From: Aquibacillus sediminis
GTDB lineage: Bacteria; Bacillota; Bacilli; Bacillales; Amphibacillaceae
NCBI RefSeq assembly: GCF_005870085.1
Contig: NZ_SZNM01000014.1
Coordinates: forward strand, 41,703 to 105,702
DNA: 64,000 bases
Direction of reading: 5' to 3'
The translations under genes were made by a program, and so were the position numbers. A model generated the notes under the pieces. That model saw nothing but the letters and a program-made list of their open reading frames with translations. It had not been told where the DNA came from and did not search any database. Shown here piece after piece: positions 28,197 to 36,736 of the stretch (position 1 is its first letter; each line of letters starts with the position of its first letter).

Positions 28197-28896
28197 ATAG
28201 TCTACCTCCTCATTTTATTGGATCGACAGGTATCTTAATATTCAAACAATTCAGTTTTTCGGATTTAGAGGCGGATTGGTTAAATAATACGCAAAAAATA
28301 AACAATTCAATACCCACTTTCGATTAGACAATCTAGCGAATAAAGGTTGCGGCGTTTATTTATAGAGTTCAAGTGATATTCCTTTCAAATATAGACGTTT
28401 AATGAGTTTTTGTAGACATTTAGGGTGAATTTTTAGCTAGGTATATACGTTTAATTCTGTTACGTCTACATCTGGGGTGTAAATTTTCGTTACAATTGCA
28501 CTACACTAAATGCAATCGTGATCGAAAGTTTAAACAAAGTCTCTTATACTTTACTTAATATATGAAAATAATAAGGGTTTTCTTGTCGTCTTGGATAATC
28601 GTGGAGTTCTCTTCTCTTCAATAGAAAGTTAATCAATCTGTGGAAAAACGTGAGGCCTCTCGTCAAAAGTCCTATTCCAAGTAAGTATTCCTCGTAAGGC
28701 ATACGCAATATAATAGAGAGGAAGTTATGTTAAAATAGAATATCAGTTGAGCATACCAATTTCCAATATTTCTAACATAGTTCTTTTTACAATACATAGT
28801 ATGTCAGAATATTCATAAAAGTCAATGTTTAAATTTACTGAACAACCATATTTATTTAGTTTTAGGGAAGCACGAGAACGTCCCCCCGTGCTTCCT
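28197..28896. other. Long non-coding gap at the edge of the catabolic region
   Basis: These 700 bases are A/T-rich. They must contain the promoter of the GAF-PucR gene and, at the far end, a family B palindrome (28865-28895). I see no convincing gene, tRNA, transposase remnant or direct-repeat pair. Confidence 0.5.
28865..28895 (-). terminator. Family B palindrome acting as terminator of the HAD gene
   Basis: Stem GGAAGCACG with CGTGCTTCC and a G/C-rich loop, ending one base from the HAD stop codon. It is one of the dispersed GGAAGCA-type palindromes. Confidence 0.6.
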
Positions 28897-29595
28897 TCAA
28901 CTAAACAAATCCAGTAACTCTTTCGCACTATGCACTTCATTATCTGGGTTATAGGCAGAATCAACTGGTATTTCTTTCTTACGATGATTCATCCAGACCG
29001 CTTGCCAGCCAGCTTGTTTTGCTCCGACTATATCTTTTTCAAAATTGTCTCCAACATAAACCGTTTGGGGTGGATCTATGTTCATTTTCTTTTCAATAAA
29101 ATCAAACACTTCCCTTTTCGGTTTGGCATGACCGATCGTTCCAGAAATAAATGTTTTCTCAGCTGGAATCCAACGACTAAGGCCAAGTTGTTTAATTTTC
29201 ATTGCTTGATGTTTCTCCTCCCCATTAGTAAGAATTCCAAGCTGTTTCCCTTCTTGATAAAGCTTGTTTAGCAGTTCTTCTACTTCTGGAAACAATGCAA
29301 TGTTTTGTTGTTCGGCAACATATGTTTCATGAAACGTAGCTGCTTTCTCCTGATCGATAGGAAGATTGAAGTCTTTACAGGCAGCAATTATTCGTCCCGT
29401 CTGCCATTCAAACTGTGATATTTCTCCCGCTTCACTTTGATCGAATAAAATCTCACTATATTTTCGATTTGCTTTGTACAATTGGTCAATATCTTCATCT
29501 GATAATGGCTCTTGAAACAGTTTCCTCACCGTTTTATGAAAAGATTGAGCCTGATCGTATAGCGTATCATCAACATCAAAAATAATCGTATCCAT
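28897..29595 (-). CDS. HAD-superfamily hydrolase (YjjG/phosphoglycolate phosphatase-like)
   Basis: Cytoplasmic phosphatase-like protein of 232 residues. Motif I is IFDVDDTLYD, motif II ILTNGEE, the motif III Lys in AKPKREVF, and motif IV VYVGDNFEKDIVGAKQAG. A C1 helical cap is expected at about residues 20-90. The substrate is unknown. YjjG-type members act on nucleoside monophosphates and sugar phosphates. Confidence 0.85.
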   Translation of the reverse strand: MDTIIFDVDDTLYDQAQSFHKTVRKLFQEPLSDEDIDQLYKANRKYSEILFDQSEAGEISQFEWQTGRIIAACKDFNLPIDQEKAATFHETYVAEQQNIALFPEVEELLNKLYQEGKQLGILTNGEEKHQAMKIKQLGLSRWIPAEKTFISGTIGHAKPKREVFDFIEKKMNIDPPQTVYVGDNFEKDIVGAKQAGWQAVWMNHRKKEIPVDSAYNPDNEVHSAKELLDLFS

Positions 29596-29664
29596 TTACA
29601 TAACCTTCTTTCTTGGGATATGGGAGCAGGCACTCTAAATAGGAGTGACTGAATCAGCAATGCT

Positions 29665-29982
29665 TTAAAACGGCAAATCTTCCCAATCGTCAAAGTCTAA
29701 CGTTTCTTTGTCTACAGTTTCTGTCTGTGGCTTTTTCTTTTTCTTTGGTCGTTTACTCGGAGTGGGACTAACAGTTAATACTTGACCAAACTTTTTCTCG
29801 TATAAATCACGAATCCACACCTTTACTGGTGCTTTCCACTTTTGATCTCGAGTTGGGATATTTTTTATGAGGCTCTTAGGATTCATTCCTAGCTCTTTTG
29901 CCATTTGAATATCAGCTGTATTTAACCGACATCGTTTTTTCGCCTGTTTCCATGCCTCCGCATTTTTTCTAGTTTTGCTCAA
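29665..29982 (-). CDS. Conserved small basic protein, function unknown
   Basis: Protein of 105 residues starting at a TTG about 10 bases after AAGGA. The N-terminus is basic, the centre has KELGMNPKSLIKNIP followed by WKAPVKVWIRDLYEKKFG, then a Lys-rich tract and an acidic tail ending DDWEDLPF. I recall similar short proteins in other Bacillaceae without a function. It looks RNA- or DNA-associated from composition only. Confidence 0.7.
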   Translation of the reverse strand: MSKTRKNAEAWKQAKKRCRLNTADIQMAKELGMNPKSLIKNIPTRDQKWKAPVKVWIRDLYEKKFGQVLTVSPTPSKRPKKKKKPQTETVDKETLDFDDWEDLPF

Positions 29983-30105
29983 TTTCTATCAGTCCTTCTA
30001 TCTATTAAATTCATTGCCCTAATTAGGTGCGACCATCCTACATTAGTGAAGCATACTTATGCAATAATCTCCTTTGCACCATTTAATCTTGAGCCTATAT
30101 TATAA

Positions 30106-30136
30106 CAAAAAAAGTGACAATCTCCAGTGTCACTCG
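30106..30136 (-). terminator. Rho-independent terminator
   Basis: Minus-strand stem AGTGACA/TGTCACT with an 8-base loop, followed by seven T residues. The transcript it ends is unclear. Confidence 0.6.
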
Positions 30137-30433
30137 GTTGTTTAACTCTAGTCATGGTTGCGTACACTTGGTTTTGAGTTCTTTATAGTTTATACTCTAG
30201 CAGTACAGAAACCGTTCTATGACTTACTGAAACTTACTATATAATTCACAAACCTTTTGTCTAGTTCCACTTTAACAGATTAAGGTCGAATGGCTCTCCA
30301 CCATTTCCATCTCTCCATCTACCATATCTTCCAGTTTACTTTTATGAGATTTTCCTCCTTCTATCAAACTTACCTAATTTTATAATAATCACGGATTCCT
30401 GATCAAATCAAATGAAATCCATCTTTAGATGCA

Positions 30434-30496
30434 TAGGGACGGTCCTTGCTTCACTCTTCATTCAAAGGAAGCACGAAAACCTACCCCCTGCTTCCT
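30434..30496. repeat. Family B palindrome
   Basis: Left arm AGGGACGGTCCTTGCTTC and right arm GGAAGCACGAAAACC followed by CCCCCTGCTTCC, the layout shared by the other B copies. Confidence 0.6.
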
Positions 30497-30500
30497 ACAT

Positions 30501-30540
30501 AAAAAACAAAGGAGCATTCACCCAACGGATGAACGCTCCT
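30501..30540 (-). terminator. Terminator downstream of the nucleosidase gene
   Basis: Minus-strand stem GGAGCGTTCA with TGAATGCTCC, a small loop, then TTTGTTTTTT. It lies about 150 bases beyond the nucleosidase stop. Confidence 0.7.
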
Positions 30541-30688
30541 GCATAGCACTTGGTAAATTAGGCAAGGTTTACGCGTATTTCTGTTCTTGTACATACTAGT
30601 AATTGGCAAGCTCTAGGTACAACGATGTGCTACACAATCTAAAGGAAGCACACGAACCACCCACAGTTTCTCCCCATACTCTTTTTCA

Positions 30689-31591
30689 CTACTCTGCTAG
30701 ATGAGTAGCTATATATTCTTTCACAATTTCATAGACATATTCTTGATTTACTTCTGCTGTATTTGGGTTATATTCTCCATCGTTCGTTTTATTATTAGAT
30801 AGGATTCGTACACCTAGGAATGGGACCTCGTACGCTTTTGCAATTTGTGCTGCAGAAGCTGTTTCCATTTCTTCTACAGAAGTACCGAATTTTTCGTGGA
30901 ACCAATTAATTCGATCCACTTCATTATTCCATACATCTGCTGAACCGATTGTCCCCTCCACTACTTTTCCTTTGGTATGGCTATCCTTTACCGCATTGGC
31001 AGCTGCTAGTAACTCTTCATCCGCCTCGTAGTAACGAATATTCTCAGCATCCGGATCTTCTCCTGCACTTCCTTCCGATGCCATTAAGTCCATCGGAATC
31101 CATTCTGTCGGTTCTATGCCTTCATTTTCATCTCTGTCTCCTGTTTTTAATGCCCCTATGTTTACCGTTCTTTTCCCTAACACAATATCAAACACATCTA
31201 AGCTTGGATCATGGCCACCTGAAGTTCCTTGACTGATAATCGCAACTGGATTATACCGCTCGACAGCCACTGCGGTAGCTGCTGCCGCATTTTCCATCCC
31301 CTTACTCGTTTTCACAACGATGACTGGATAATCATCTACTGTTCCAATATAAAAATCATAAATACCCGATGTTTCTTTCTCCACATTTTCTAATCGTTCC
31401 GCAAATTCTTCCGCCTCGATTGGCATCGGACCTTCAACTAAAATAGGTCTTTGCGTATCTTCTGGTGCTGTTTCAGAATTAGCAGTAGCATTACAACCGA
31501 CGATAACAGTTAGTGATAGGAGAGAAAGAAGCGCCAATAAAGCGATTTTCCATAACCTCTCGTTTTGTTTCTGTGCCTTAAATAATTTCAT
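30689..31591 (-). CDS. Purine nucleosidase-like lipoprotein (MTA/SAH nucleosidase family) under a guanine riboswitch
   Basis: Extracytoplasmic lipoprotein of 300 residues. The signal peptide ends at Cys-33 (lipobox VIVGC) and a phosphorylase/nucleosidase fold follows. Visible motifs are ISQGTSGGHDP, GSADVWN and VEEMETASAAQIA, which hold the substrate-binding Glu residues. The catalytic Asp that in MTA/SAH nucleosidases follows Ser near the C-terminus (ISD) is Asn here (LSNN). That points to a 6-oxopurine substrate such as guanosine or inosine. The start is the ATG at 31591 after AAGGGGG, not the ATG 12 codons upstream. It lies behind a guanine-type riboswitch. Confidence 0.82.
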   Translation of the reverse strand: MKLFKAQKQNERLWKIALLALLSLLSLTVIVGCNATANSETAPEDTQRPILVEGPMPIEAEEFAERLENVEKETSGIYDFYIGTVDDYPVIVVKTSKGMENAAAATAVAVERYNPVAIISQGTSGGHDPSLDVFDIVLGKRTVNIGALKTGDRDENEGIEPTEWIPMDLMASEGSAGEDPDAENIRYYEADEELLAAANAVKDSHTKGKVVEGTIGSADVWNNEVDRINWFHEKFGTSVEEMETASAAQIAKAYEVPFLGVRILSNNKTNDGEYNPNTAEVNQEYVYEIVKEYIATHLAE

Positions 31592-31643
31592 TTTGTTTCC
31601 CCCTTGTTGTTTGTTGTTGATAGCCAAGTCATTGGGTCCAACA

Positions 31644-31687
31644 TAAAAAGGCCTGGAAAGATAATTGAATTCTACCTTCCAGACCTA
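31644..31687 (-). terminator. Riboswitch expression-platform terminator
   Basis: Minus-strand stem AGGTCTGGAAG with CTTTCCAGGCCT, then TTTTT. It lies between the purine aptamer and the nucleosidase start, as expected of a transcriptional riboswitch. Confidence 0.8.
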
Positions 31688-31757
31688 AAAGTTAAAGTAT
31701 ATACTTGTAGCGCTTAATATGATGAACGATCACAAAAAACCGAACATTATACACTTC

Positions 31758-31829
31758 AACTCGTAGTCCAGTTCTTTTAACGGGAACTAGGTAGAGACAC
31801 TCAGACCATATTACCGAGTATATACGAGT
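31758..31829 (-). ncRNA. Purine riboswitch aptamer, guanine class
   Basis: The minus strand reads as a complete purine aptamer. P1 is ACTCGTA paired with TACGAGT. The P2 loop carries TAATATGG, J2/3 is TCTCTACC, and P3 is TAGTTCC/AGAACTG with loop CGTTAAA. J3/1 is GACTACGAG. The discriminating base (position 74 in xpt numbering, the C of GAC) is C, so it should bind guanine or hypoxanthine rather than adenine. A terminator follows 70 bases downstream. Confidence 0.92.
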
Positions 31830-31857
31830 AATATTTAATTGTTATCAACACATTTAA

Positions 31858-31886
31858 AATATAGCAGATACATCCTGTCGTTTCAA
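31858..31886 (-). promoter_or_regulatory. Promoter of the riboswitch-nucleosidase transcript
   Basis: TTGAAA, 17 bases, TATATT on the minus strand. The predicted transcript start would be about 20 bases before the aptamer. Confidence 0.65.
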
Positions 31887-32239
31887 CAACTCTTTTTTAA
31901 CTTTTTTAAAACAATTCATTTAATTTTTTCAGTATATCCTCTCATACCACTGGAAACATTCGATTTCTAACACAATTGAATTAACGAACGATATTTTAAT
32001 ATAACCAAAAATAATTCGTTTTCTCAGACCAATTAAAGATGCACTAAAAAATAAGGTCTTCTTCTTCCTACTTGTAATATTCATTCAATCCGTTCAAAAT
32101 CTATAGTAGAATCTTTAAAATGAAATATTTTCGCCATGTTGAGATGACGAATAGATTTTTATATATACTTTTTTGACAAACTAATCACATCAGCTATTCG
32201 TTAAGTAAATAAATTAAATTCTAAAAAAGGAGTGTACGC

Positions 32240-33367
32240 ATGCTCGTTCAATGCACCAAAAAGTTGTTAGACCAATTAAAAAGGAAACCAGAAACGGTTG
32301 AGGATGAGGAACCACTAGTGTCTTGGCACGCCAATTTCTTAACCCTGAATCGAAGAAAAACAGTTGTACTCGTAAACGATCAGAATCGATATACCATTGT
32401 GTTACACGGGCTTAAGGCGAAAGACTTTAACAACATCGACGACATCATCGTTCAAGCTATTTACAATACGTTCGAACAAGAATGGATAAGGAAGGAAGTC
32501 ATCGATCAGTATATCGAATCGAGCAAGGGGATAGCCTTTTCGAAAACAAAAAACAGAACATTAGTTGCACGAATGAATAAAGCGTGCGAAACCGTGTATT
32601 GGTTTCAGGATTTACTGGATCCTGATACGATTTTTCAACCTACCTTGAGTCTTAAGGTTAGCCGAGATTTAGTTGGTGTCGGAAACAATGATTATTTCCA
32701 TCCAAATAAAGAGATGTATAAGGATTTGCAGGCTCTAGTTGGAAAACCGATTATTCAAACAAAAGCAGCTGAAATGACGGTCACATTACGTCTTGAAAAT
32801 TTTCATGTGTTCCGCAGGTTGATCGTCCCGATGAATTTTTCTTTCCTGCAATTACATAAGACCTTACAGATTGCTTTTAATTGGAAGGATAATCACTTAC
32901 ATGAGTTTTATGTATTTGATAACAATCACACGAATCAACCTTTCTCTTATTACGATCCTACATCTGATAAGGAAGGATTCAACCCGATCCTTAATCTAGT
33001 GAGTAACCAAGAAGCATTTCATTATGGAAACGATGATATTCCGATGAAAATGGACAACCAAGTCCTGCTAAAGGAATACCTCCCAACTAACGTCACCTAT
33101 GTATATGATTTTGGTGATGCTTGGATCCATGATATAAAAATAGAGCGAGTGATAGAAGATTATGATAAGAACCATCCCACTTGCTTGGAAGGTGAAGGAA
33201 AAACACCGCCCGAGGATGTAGGTGGAGAACCGGGATATGAGAACTTTCTAGAAATTTTGGCAGATGAAAGCCATCCAGATTATAACCACATGAGAATTTG
33301 GAGTAGTGGATTAAGCTATCAAGATTTCAACCTGGAACTGGTGAATCGTGGGTTGAGCCATGTTTAA
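32240..33367 (+). CDS. DUF6933-type N-terminus fused to plasmid pRiA4b ORF-3-like domain
   Basis: Protein of 375 residues. Residues 1-160 resemble a small domain I recall as DUF6933 (starts MLVQCTKKLLDQL; RKTVVLVNDQNRYTIVL). Residues about 180-365 carry the pRiA4b ORF-3 pattern: LRLENFHVFRRLIVPMNF, LHEFYVFD, VYDFGDAWIHDI and CLEGEGKTPPEDVGG. Both domains are of unknown function, though the second is often near mobile or defence genes. AAGGAG precedes ATG. A bidirectional terminator follows. Confidence 0.78.
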   Translation: MLVQCTKKLLDQLKRKPETVEDEEPLVSWHANFLTLNRRKTVVLVNDQNRYTIVLHGLKAKDFNNIDDIIVQAIYNTFEQEWIRKEVIDQYIESSKGIAFSKTKNRTLVARMNKACETVYWFQDLLDPDTIFQPTLSLKVSRDLVGVGNNDYFHPNKEMYKDLQALVGKPIIQTKAAEMTVTLRLENFHVFRRLIVPMNFSFLQLHKTLQIAFNWKDNHLHEFYVFDNNHTNQPFSYYDPTSDKEGFNPILNLVSNQEAFHYGNDDIPMKMDNQVLLKEYLPTNVTYVYDFGDAWIHDIKIERVIEDYDKNHPTCLEGEGKTPPEDVGGEPGYENFLEILADESHPDYNHMRIWSSGLSYQDFNLELVNRGLSHV

Positions 33368-33373
33368 GAAATT

Positions 33374-33404
33374 AAAGTGGGACAAGCGCCCTGTCCCACT
33401 TTAA
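33374..33404. terminator. Bidirectional terminator
   Basis: AAAGTGGGACA and TGTCCCACTTT form a perfect 11-bp stem around AGCGCCC, between two convergent genes. The core GGGACAAGCGCCCTGTCCC resembles the left half of the family A repeats in reverse. Confidence 0.75.
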
Positions 33405-33412
33405 GTGCCATC

Positions 33413-33883
33413 CTATAATGGATGATATTTACCTGATACACCGTCTACGATAAAGCGGCTATTTGGTGATGATACGACCCAATAAGGGCGGTAGAATCGT
33501 TCGCTATCTGTTAATGTATAGGTTGGTATTGTTAGGAACTTATATTTTTTCGATACGTGTCGGCGGAAAAACTGCATTGCTGTTTCCTCAGCTTTAATAG
33601 CAGAGTAAACTGGATGGAGTAATTCCGAATCATCAATAGTTTTCTTTACAAAAGTCGGTTTATCATCAATCATGGATTCTCGGTTGCTAATTAAATCAAT
33701 CGTACAACCAAGATTTCCTTCTTTCAGCAATAATGTTTTAATTTTCATATGATAGGCAATAAATTGATAGGGATAGTAGACTTTCTTATCAACGGAATAG
33801 CTATGATTCGGATCTAATCTAGACAGAATCTCTACAGCTTCCTTTTGATTAATGGATTCTGGTAAAACATTGTATGCTTCCAT
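33413..33883 (-). CDS. Uncharacterised 156-residue protein behind a Na+ symporter
   Basis: I do not recognise this family. It has 156 residues, is soluble and neutral, with many Tyr and Lys. The C-terminal part FYRPYWVVSSPNSRFIVDGVSG looks like a small beta-rich fold. It starts 14 bases after the symporter gene in the same direction, so it is part of a three-gene operon with the symporter and a 48-residue membrane protein. Confidence 0.7.
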   Translation of the reverse strand: MEAYNVLPESINQKEAVEILSRLDPNHSYSVDKKVYYPYQFIAYHMKIKTLLLKEGNLGCTIDLISNRESMIDDKPTFVKKTIDDSELLHPVYSAIKAEETAMQFFRRHVSKKYKFLTIPTYTLTDSERFYRPYWVVSSPNSRFIVDGVSGKYHPL

Positions 33884-33897
33884 CTATTTTGCTCCTT

Positions 33898-35463
33898 TTA
33901 CACTTTGGGGGTTGACAATGAGTTATCTGCTAAAATGTCAGAAATATTGTTGGCTTCTGGTGATAGGTCGTGTGCAATGTTTTTCTCCACTTTGGATGGT
34001 AGAACTTTTTTCCCTTTCGCATCTTCAATCGACTGCTTAATCTTATCTGACGGCTTTTTCCCAAACCTGCTCCCAATCAACATACCAATGATGGAAACAA
34101 CGAGCCCTGCTAAGAATGGGTCAACACTAGTTACAGCAGCGAGGTCTAGAACAGTCCACAATATATTGGTTGCGGCCCCACCAATCATGGCACAGACTGC
34201 GCCTACATGGTTGGCCTTTTTGGAATAGACAGATGCCACATAAGGGACTAGAAAGCTATTCCCTAATACACCAAACGAGAAAAGAACGAGAGCAGCTACT
34301 GCAGGTGGTTCATAAATCGCAATCACGACACCGATGATTCCACCTATTAAAATACAAAGTCTTGATACAAGGACAGCTTTTTTCTCACTAGCTTTTGGAT
34401 TAATAAAACGTTGGTACACGTCACGAGATAAAATCGTACCCGCTTGCATAAGTAGTGAATCTGATGTTGACATTATCGCAGCCATAATTGCCGACAATAG
34501 CAGTGCAGCTAAAAAGCCGGGGAAAAATTGATAGGTTAATTCTGGAATAATCATTTCTGGATCGCCTAGATTAGGCAACAGCACAATCCCAATTAAACCT
34601 AATAAATAAGGAATAAAGATAAATAATTGGTTCCAAGTTGCCGCCCATACAATCGCACCTTTAACTGTTTTTGTACTTTTCATTGACATATGACGTACGA
34701 CAACGTGTGGAAGCCCCATATAACCAACTAAATAAATAAGGATTGCCCCAATTACAACGCCCCATTGGCCATAATATGCGAGGTCTTTGCCCCACATACT
34801 TAAATAAGTAGGGTCTATTGCTGCGATTTGTGCATTTAGTTCAGATAAGGATATGTGATTAAAGGCTAGAACACTAATCCCTAGCACACCTAACACCATA
34901 ATAATCCCTTGAATAAAATCCGTATACACAACAGCCAAATAACCACCCGCTGCTGTATAGATGATAATAACACCAACCCCAATAATTAAGGCTGTCTCAT
35001 ATGGAAGTCCAGTCAATTGAGTGAGAGCTTTACCTGCAGCAATAAACTGAGCAAATACGTATGCTAAGATAAAGATTATCGAAATAATCGAACCGACAAC
35101 TCTAACGGAGGGACTTTCATAACGTTTTTCTAAATATTCAATCGGAGAAAGCGCCCCTAGCTTTTCGGACATACGTCTCATTCTTTTCCCAAGCACGGAT
35201 AAGTTGACAATGGCACCGCCCGCATCACCAATCGCATACCAGAGCGCATACCAACCGTGTTGAAAAGCTAGAGCAGGTCCCCCCATGAACATATACCCAC
35301 TCATCGAACTACTTTGCATCGTCATCGCTGTTGCTGCAGGTCCGACACTACGGTTCCCCAATAAGTAGTGCTCAGATGATTTTGAAGCTTTACGAGTGAA
35401 CCAAATACCAATACACATGAGCGCTAACAAATAAACAATAAATACGATCGCATCCATACTCAT
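33898..35463 (-). CDS. Sodium:solute symporter (SSS family)
   Basis: Membrane carrier of 521 residues with about 13 hydrophobic segments and SSS signatures (MQSSSMSGYMFMGGPALAF and YTAAGGYLAVVYTDFIQG). It resembles the YhjB/PutP branch. The last 50 residues form a charged cytoplasmic tail. A 48-residue membrane protein gene ends 5 bases before its ATG, an arrangement like B. subtilis yhjC-yhjB. Substrate unknown. Confidence 0.88.
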   Translation of the reverse strand: MSMDAIVFIVYLLALMCIGIWFTRKASKSSEHYLLGNRSVGPAATAMTMQSSSMSGYMFMGGPALAFQHGWYALWYAIGDAGGAIVNLSVLGKRMRRMSEKLGALSPIEYLEKRYESPSVRVVGSIISIIFILAYVFAQFIAAGKALTQLTGLPYETALIIGVGVIIIYTAAGGYLAVVYTDFIQGIIMVLGVLGISVLAFNHISLSELNAQIAAIDPTYLSMWGKDLAYYGQWGVVIGAILIYLVGYMGLPHVVVRHMSMKSTKTVKGAIVWAATWNQLFIFIPYLLGLIGIVLLPNLGDPEMIIPELTYQFFPGFLAALLLSAIMAAIMSTSDSLLMQAGTILSRDVYQRFINPKASEKKAVLVSRLCILIGGIIGVVIAIYEPPAVAALVLFSFGVLGNSFLVPYVASVYSKKANHVGAVCAMIGGAATNILWTVLDLAAVTSVDPFLAGLVVSIIGMLIGSRFGKKPSDKIKQSIEDAKGKKVLPSKVEKNIAHDLSPEANNISDILADNSLSTPKV

Positions 35464-35468
35464 AGCTC

Positions 35469-35615
35469 TTATTCCTCCTTGTATTCAACTTGTTCTTCTA
35501 GGTCTTCCAGTTCGTCTTGTTTTTTAAAGATAAAATAAATAATAAACGCAGACCCGATAAACAAAATAGGCCAAGGAAAAAACGCCAAAATGGTTTCTGT
35601 TGGTAAATTAAACAT
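35469..35615 (-). CDS. 48-residue single-TM protein upstream of the SSS symporter
   Basis: Short gene with a near-perfect AAGGAGG seven bases before ATG. The product begins MFNLPTETILAFFPWP, has one hydrophobic segment at about residues 9-30, then KKQDELEDLEEQ and an acidic end. It stops 5 bases before the symporter start and its stop overlaps that gene's AAGGAGGAAT site, so the two are coupled. It is probably an auxiliary subunit of the symporter, as for the small YhjC-like proteins. Confidence 0.8.
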   Translation of the reverse strand: MFNLPTETILAFFPWPILFIGSAFIIYFIFKKQDELEDLEEQVEYKEE

Positions 35616-35851
35616 GCAATCACCTCCTTAAATGGAGTCTCCAAACAGCAATTGGGTACCGAATTATTTTTAGGAATATTCAGTCAATTAGAAGCGCGAT
35701 TCAAATGGCGAACCACCTATTAACCGGGGTTAGTTGTCTGAAAATTTTAAAAATATATGTATTGTAACTATAAAATAATTACTAATGAACTTCATTTATC
35801 AAAGTGTTAATAAAATGGATAACCTTTTTGACATTTTGTCAGTTATAAAAT

Positions 35852-35882
35852 AGTGCCTGCCACCGCTTTGGTGACAGACACT
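35852..35882 (-). terminator. Terminator of the YitT-family gene
   Basis: Stem AGTGTCTGTCACC with GGTGGCAGGCACT and an AAAGC loop on the minus strand, then ATTTTAT. It lies 8 bases past the stop. Confidence 0.7.
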
Positions 35883-35890
35883 GCCTTACA

Positions 35891-36736
35891 TTACCATATC
35901 GAATGAAATTTCCCAATCACATTATCGGTAGAAATAATACTAACAAATGCTTTTTTATCGACGGATTTAACGATTTGTTTAAGCTGTCGGGATTCACCTT
36001 TTGCTGTTACACAGAATAAAACAATTTTATTATCATGGGTATACCCGCCATTGGCATCCCACATCGTTGTTCCACGATACAACTCCTTGTTGATCGTGTC
36101 GTTCACTTCTTCTCCTTTTTCGGTAATAATTAAAACCGAAATCCGATTGACATGATCCAAAACTAGTTCATATAGTTTCATAGATGATAGAATCGAAAGG
36201 ATAGTAAATAGTGCAATTTCACTTCCAAAAATGAATCCAGATAAAATAACAATACACATATTAATGATCATGCTCATTTTTCCAACCGTGATATTTTTAC
36301 GTTTGGCAATAGCACGAGACAAAATGTCGAATCCACCTTGAGATCCTCCTGTTCGAAGAGCAAGACCATTCCCAAGACCTGTCAATCCGCCACCAAAAAT
36401 AGCAGCAAGTAAGGTATTTTCTGTCCAAATTGGTTCAATTGGGATAATAAATAAAAACGCCGATAGCAAAGTTGTGGATACAATCGTGTAAAAAATAAAT
36501 TTGTTCCCTAGAAATTTATAAGCAATAATTAACAACGGAATATTTAAACCAAAATAGAAATAACCGACATTAATCGGTATAAAATGATGTAGCAAAAGCG
36601 ATGTGCCCGTCAACCCCCCTGACAAGATACCTGATGGGATAATTAGCATGTTCACCGCAAAAGCTGTAATGAATGCTCCAAAAATAATAATAAGAATATC
36701 AATGCACGTATGAATTTGTTTCGTTGAAGTATGAAT
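35891..36736 (-). CDS. YitT-family membrane protein (probable AUU start)
   Basis: Membrane protein with about five N-terminal hydrophobic segments and the C-terminal DUF2179 domain (RGTTMWDANGGYTHD, KAFVSIISTDNVIGKF). The first ATG/GTG in frame (GTG at 36655) falls inside the first membrane helix, with no ribosome site. The open frame continues upstream, and a strong AGAGGAG lies 7 bases before ATT at 36736. From there the protein has about 281 residues, the normal YitT length. Function of the family is unknown. Confidence 0.75.
   Translation of the reverse strand: MHTSTKQIHTCIDILIIIFGAFITAFAVNMLIIPSGILSGGLTGTSLLLHHFIPINVGYFYFGLNIPLLIIAYKFLGNKFIFYTIVSTTLLSAFLFIIPIEPIWTENTLLAAIFGGGLTGLGNGLALRTGGSQGGFDILSRAIAKRKNITVGKMSMIINMCIVILSGFIFGSEIALFTILSILSSMKLYELVLDHVNRISVLIITEKGEEVNDTINKELYRGTTMWDANGGYTHDNKIVLFCVTAKGESRQLKQIVKSVDKKAFVSIISTDNVIGKFHSIW

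Larger units (their letters stand above)
29983..30688. other. Non-coding gap with two minus-strand terminators and family B repeats
   Basis: These 706 bases hold the hairpins at 30106-30136 and 30501-30540 and a family B palindrome at 30434-30496, with a partial copy near 30649. A 17-codon frame near 30290 on the minus strand follows a GGAGG but at a poor distance, so I do not call a gene. Confidence 0.5.
31592..32239. other. Gap with riboswitch and divergent leaders
   Basis: Apart from the riboswitch, its terminator and its promoter, the right part (31890-32239) is A/T-rich with an inverted pair GACGAATAG / CTATTCGTT (about 32147 and 32193) and a TTGACA at 32173. No gene is seen. Confidence 0.5.

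Noticed and set aside
28743..28964. Minus-strand frame of 73 codons overlapping the end of the HAD gene
   Set aside because: It overlaps a well-supported gene in another frame and includes a palindromic repeat.
30270..30345. Short minus-strand frame after GGAGG
   Set aside because: Only about 17-30 codons, the start is at a wrong distance and there is no conservation evidence.
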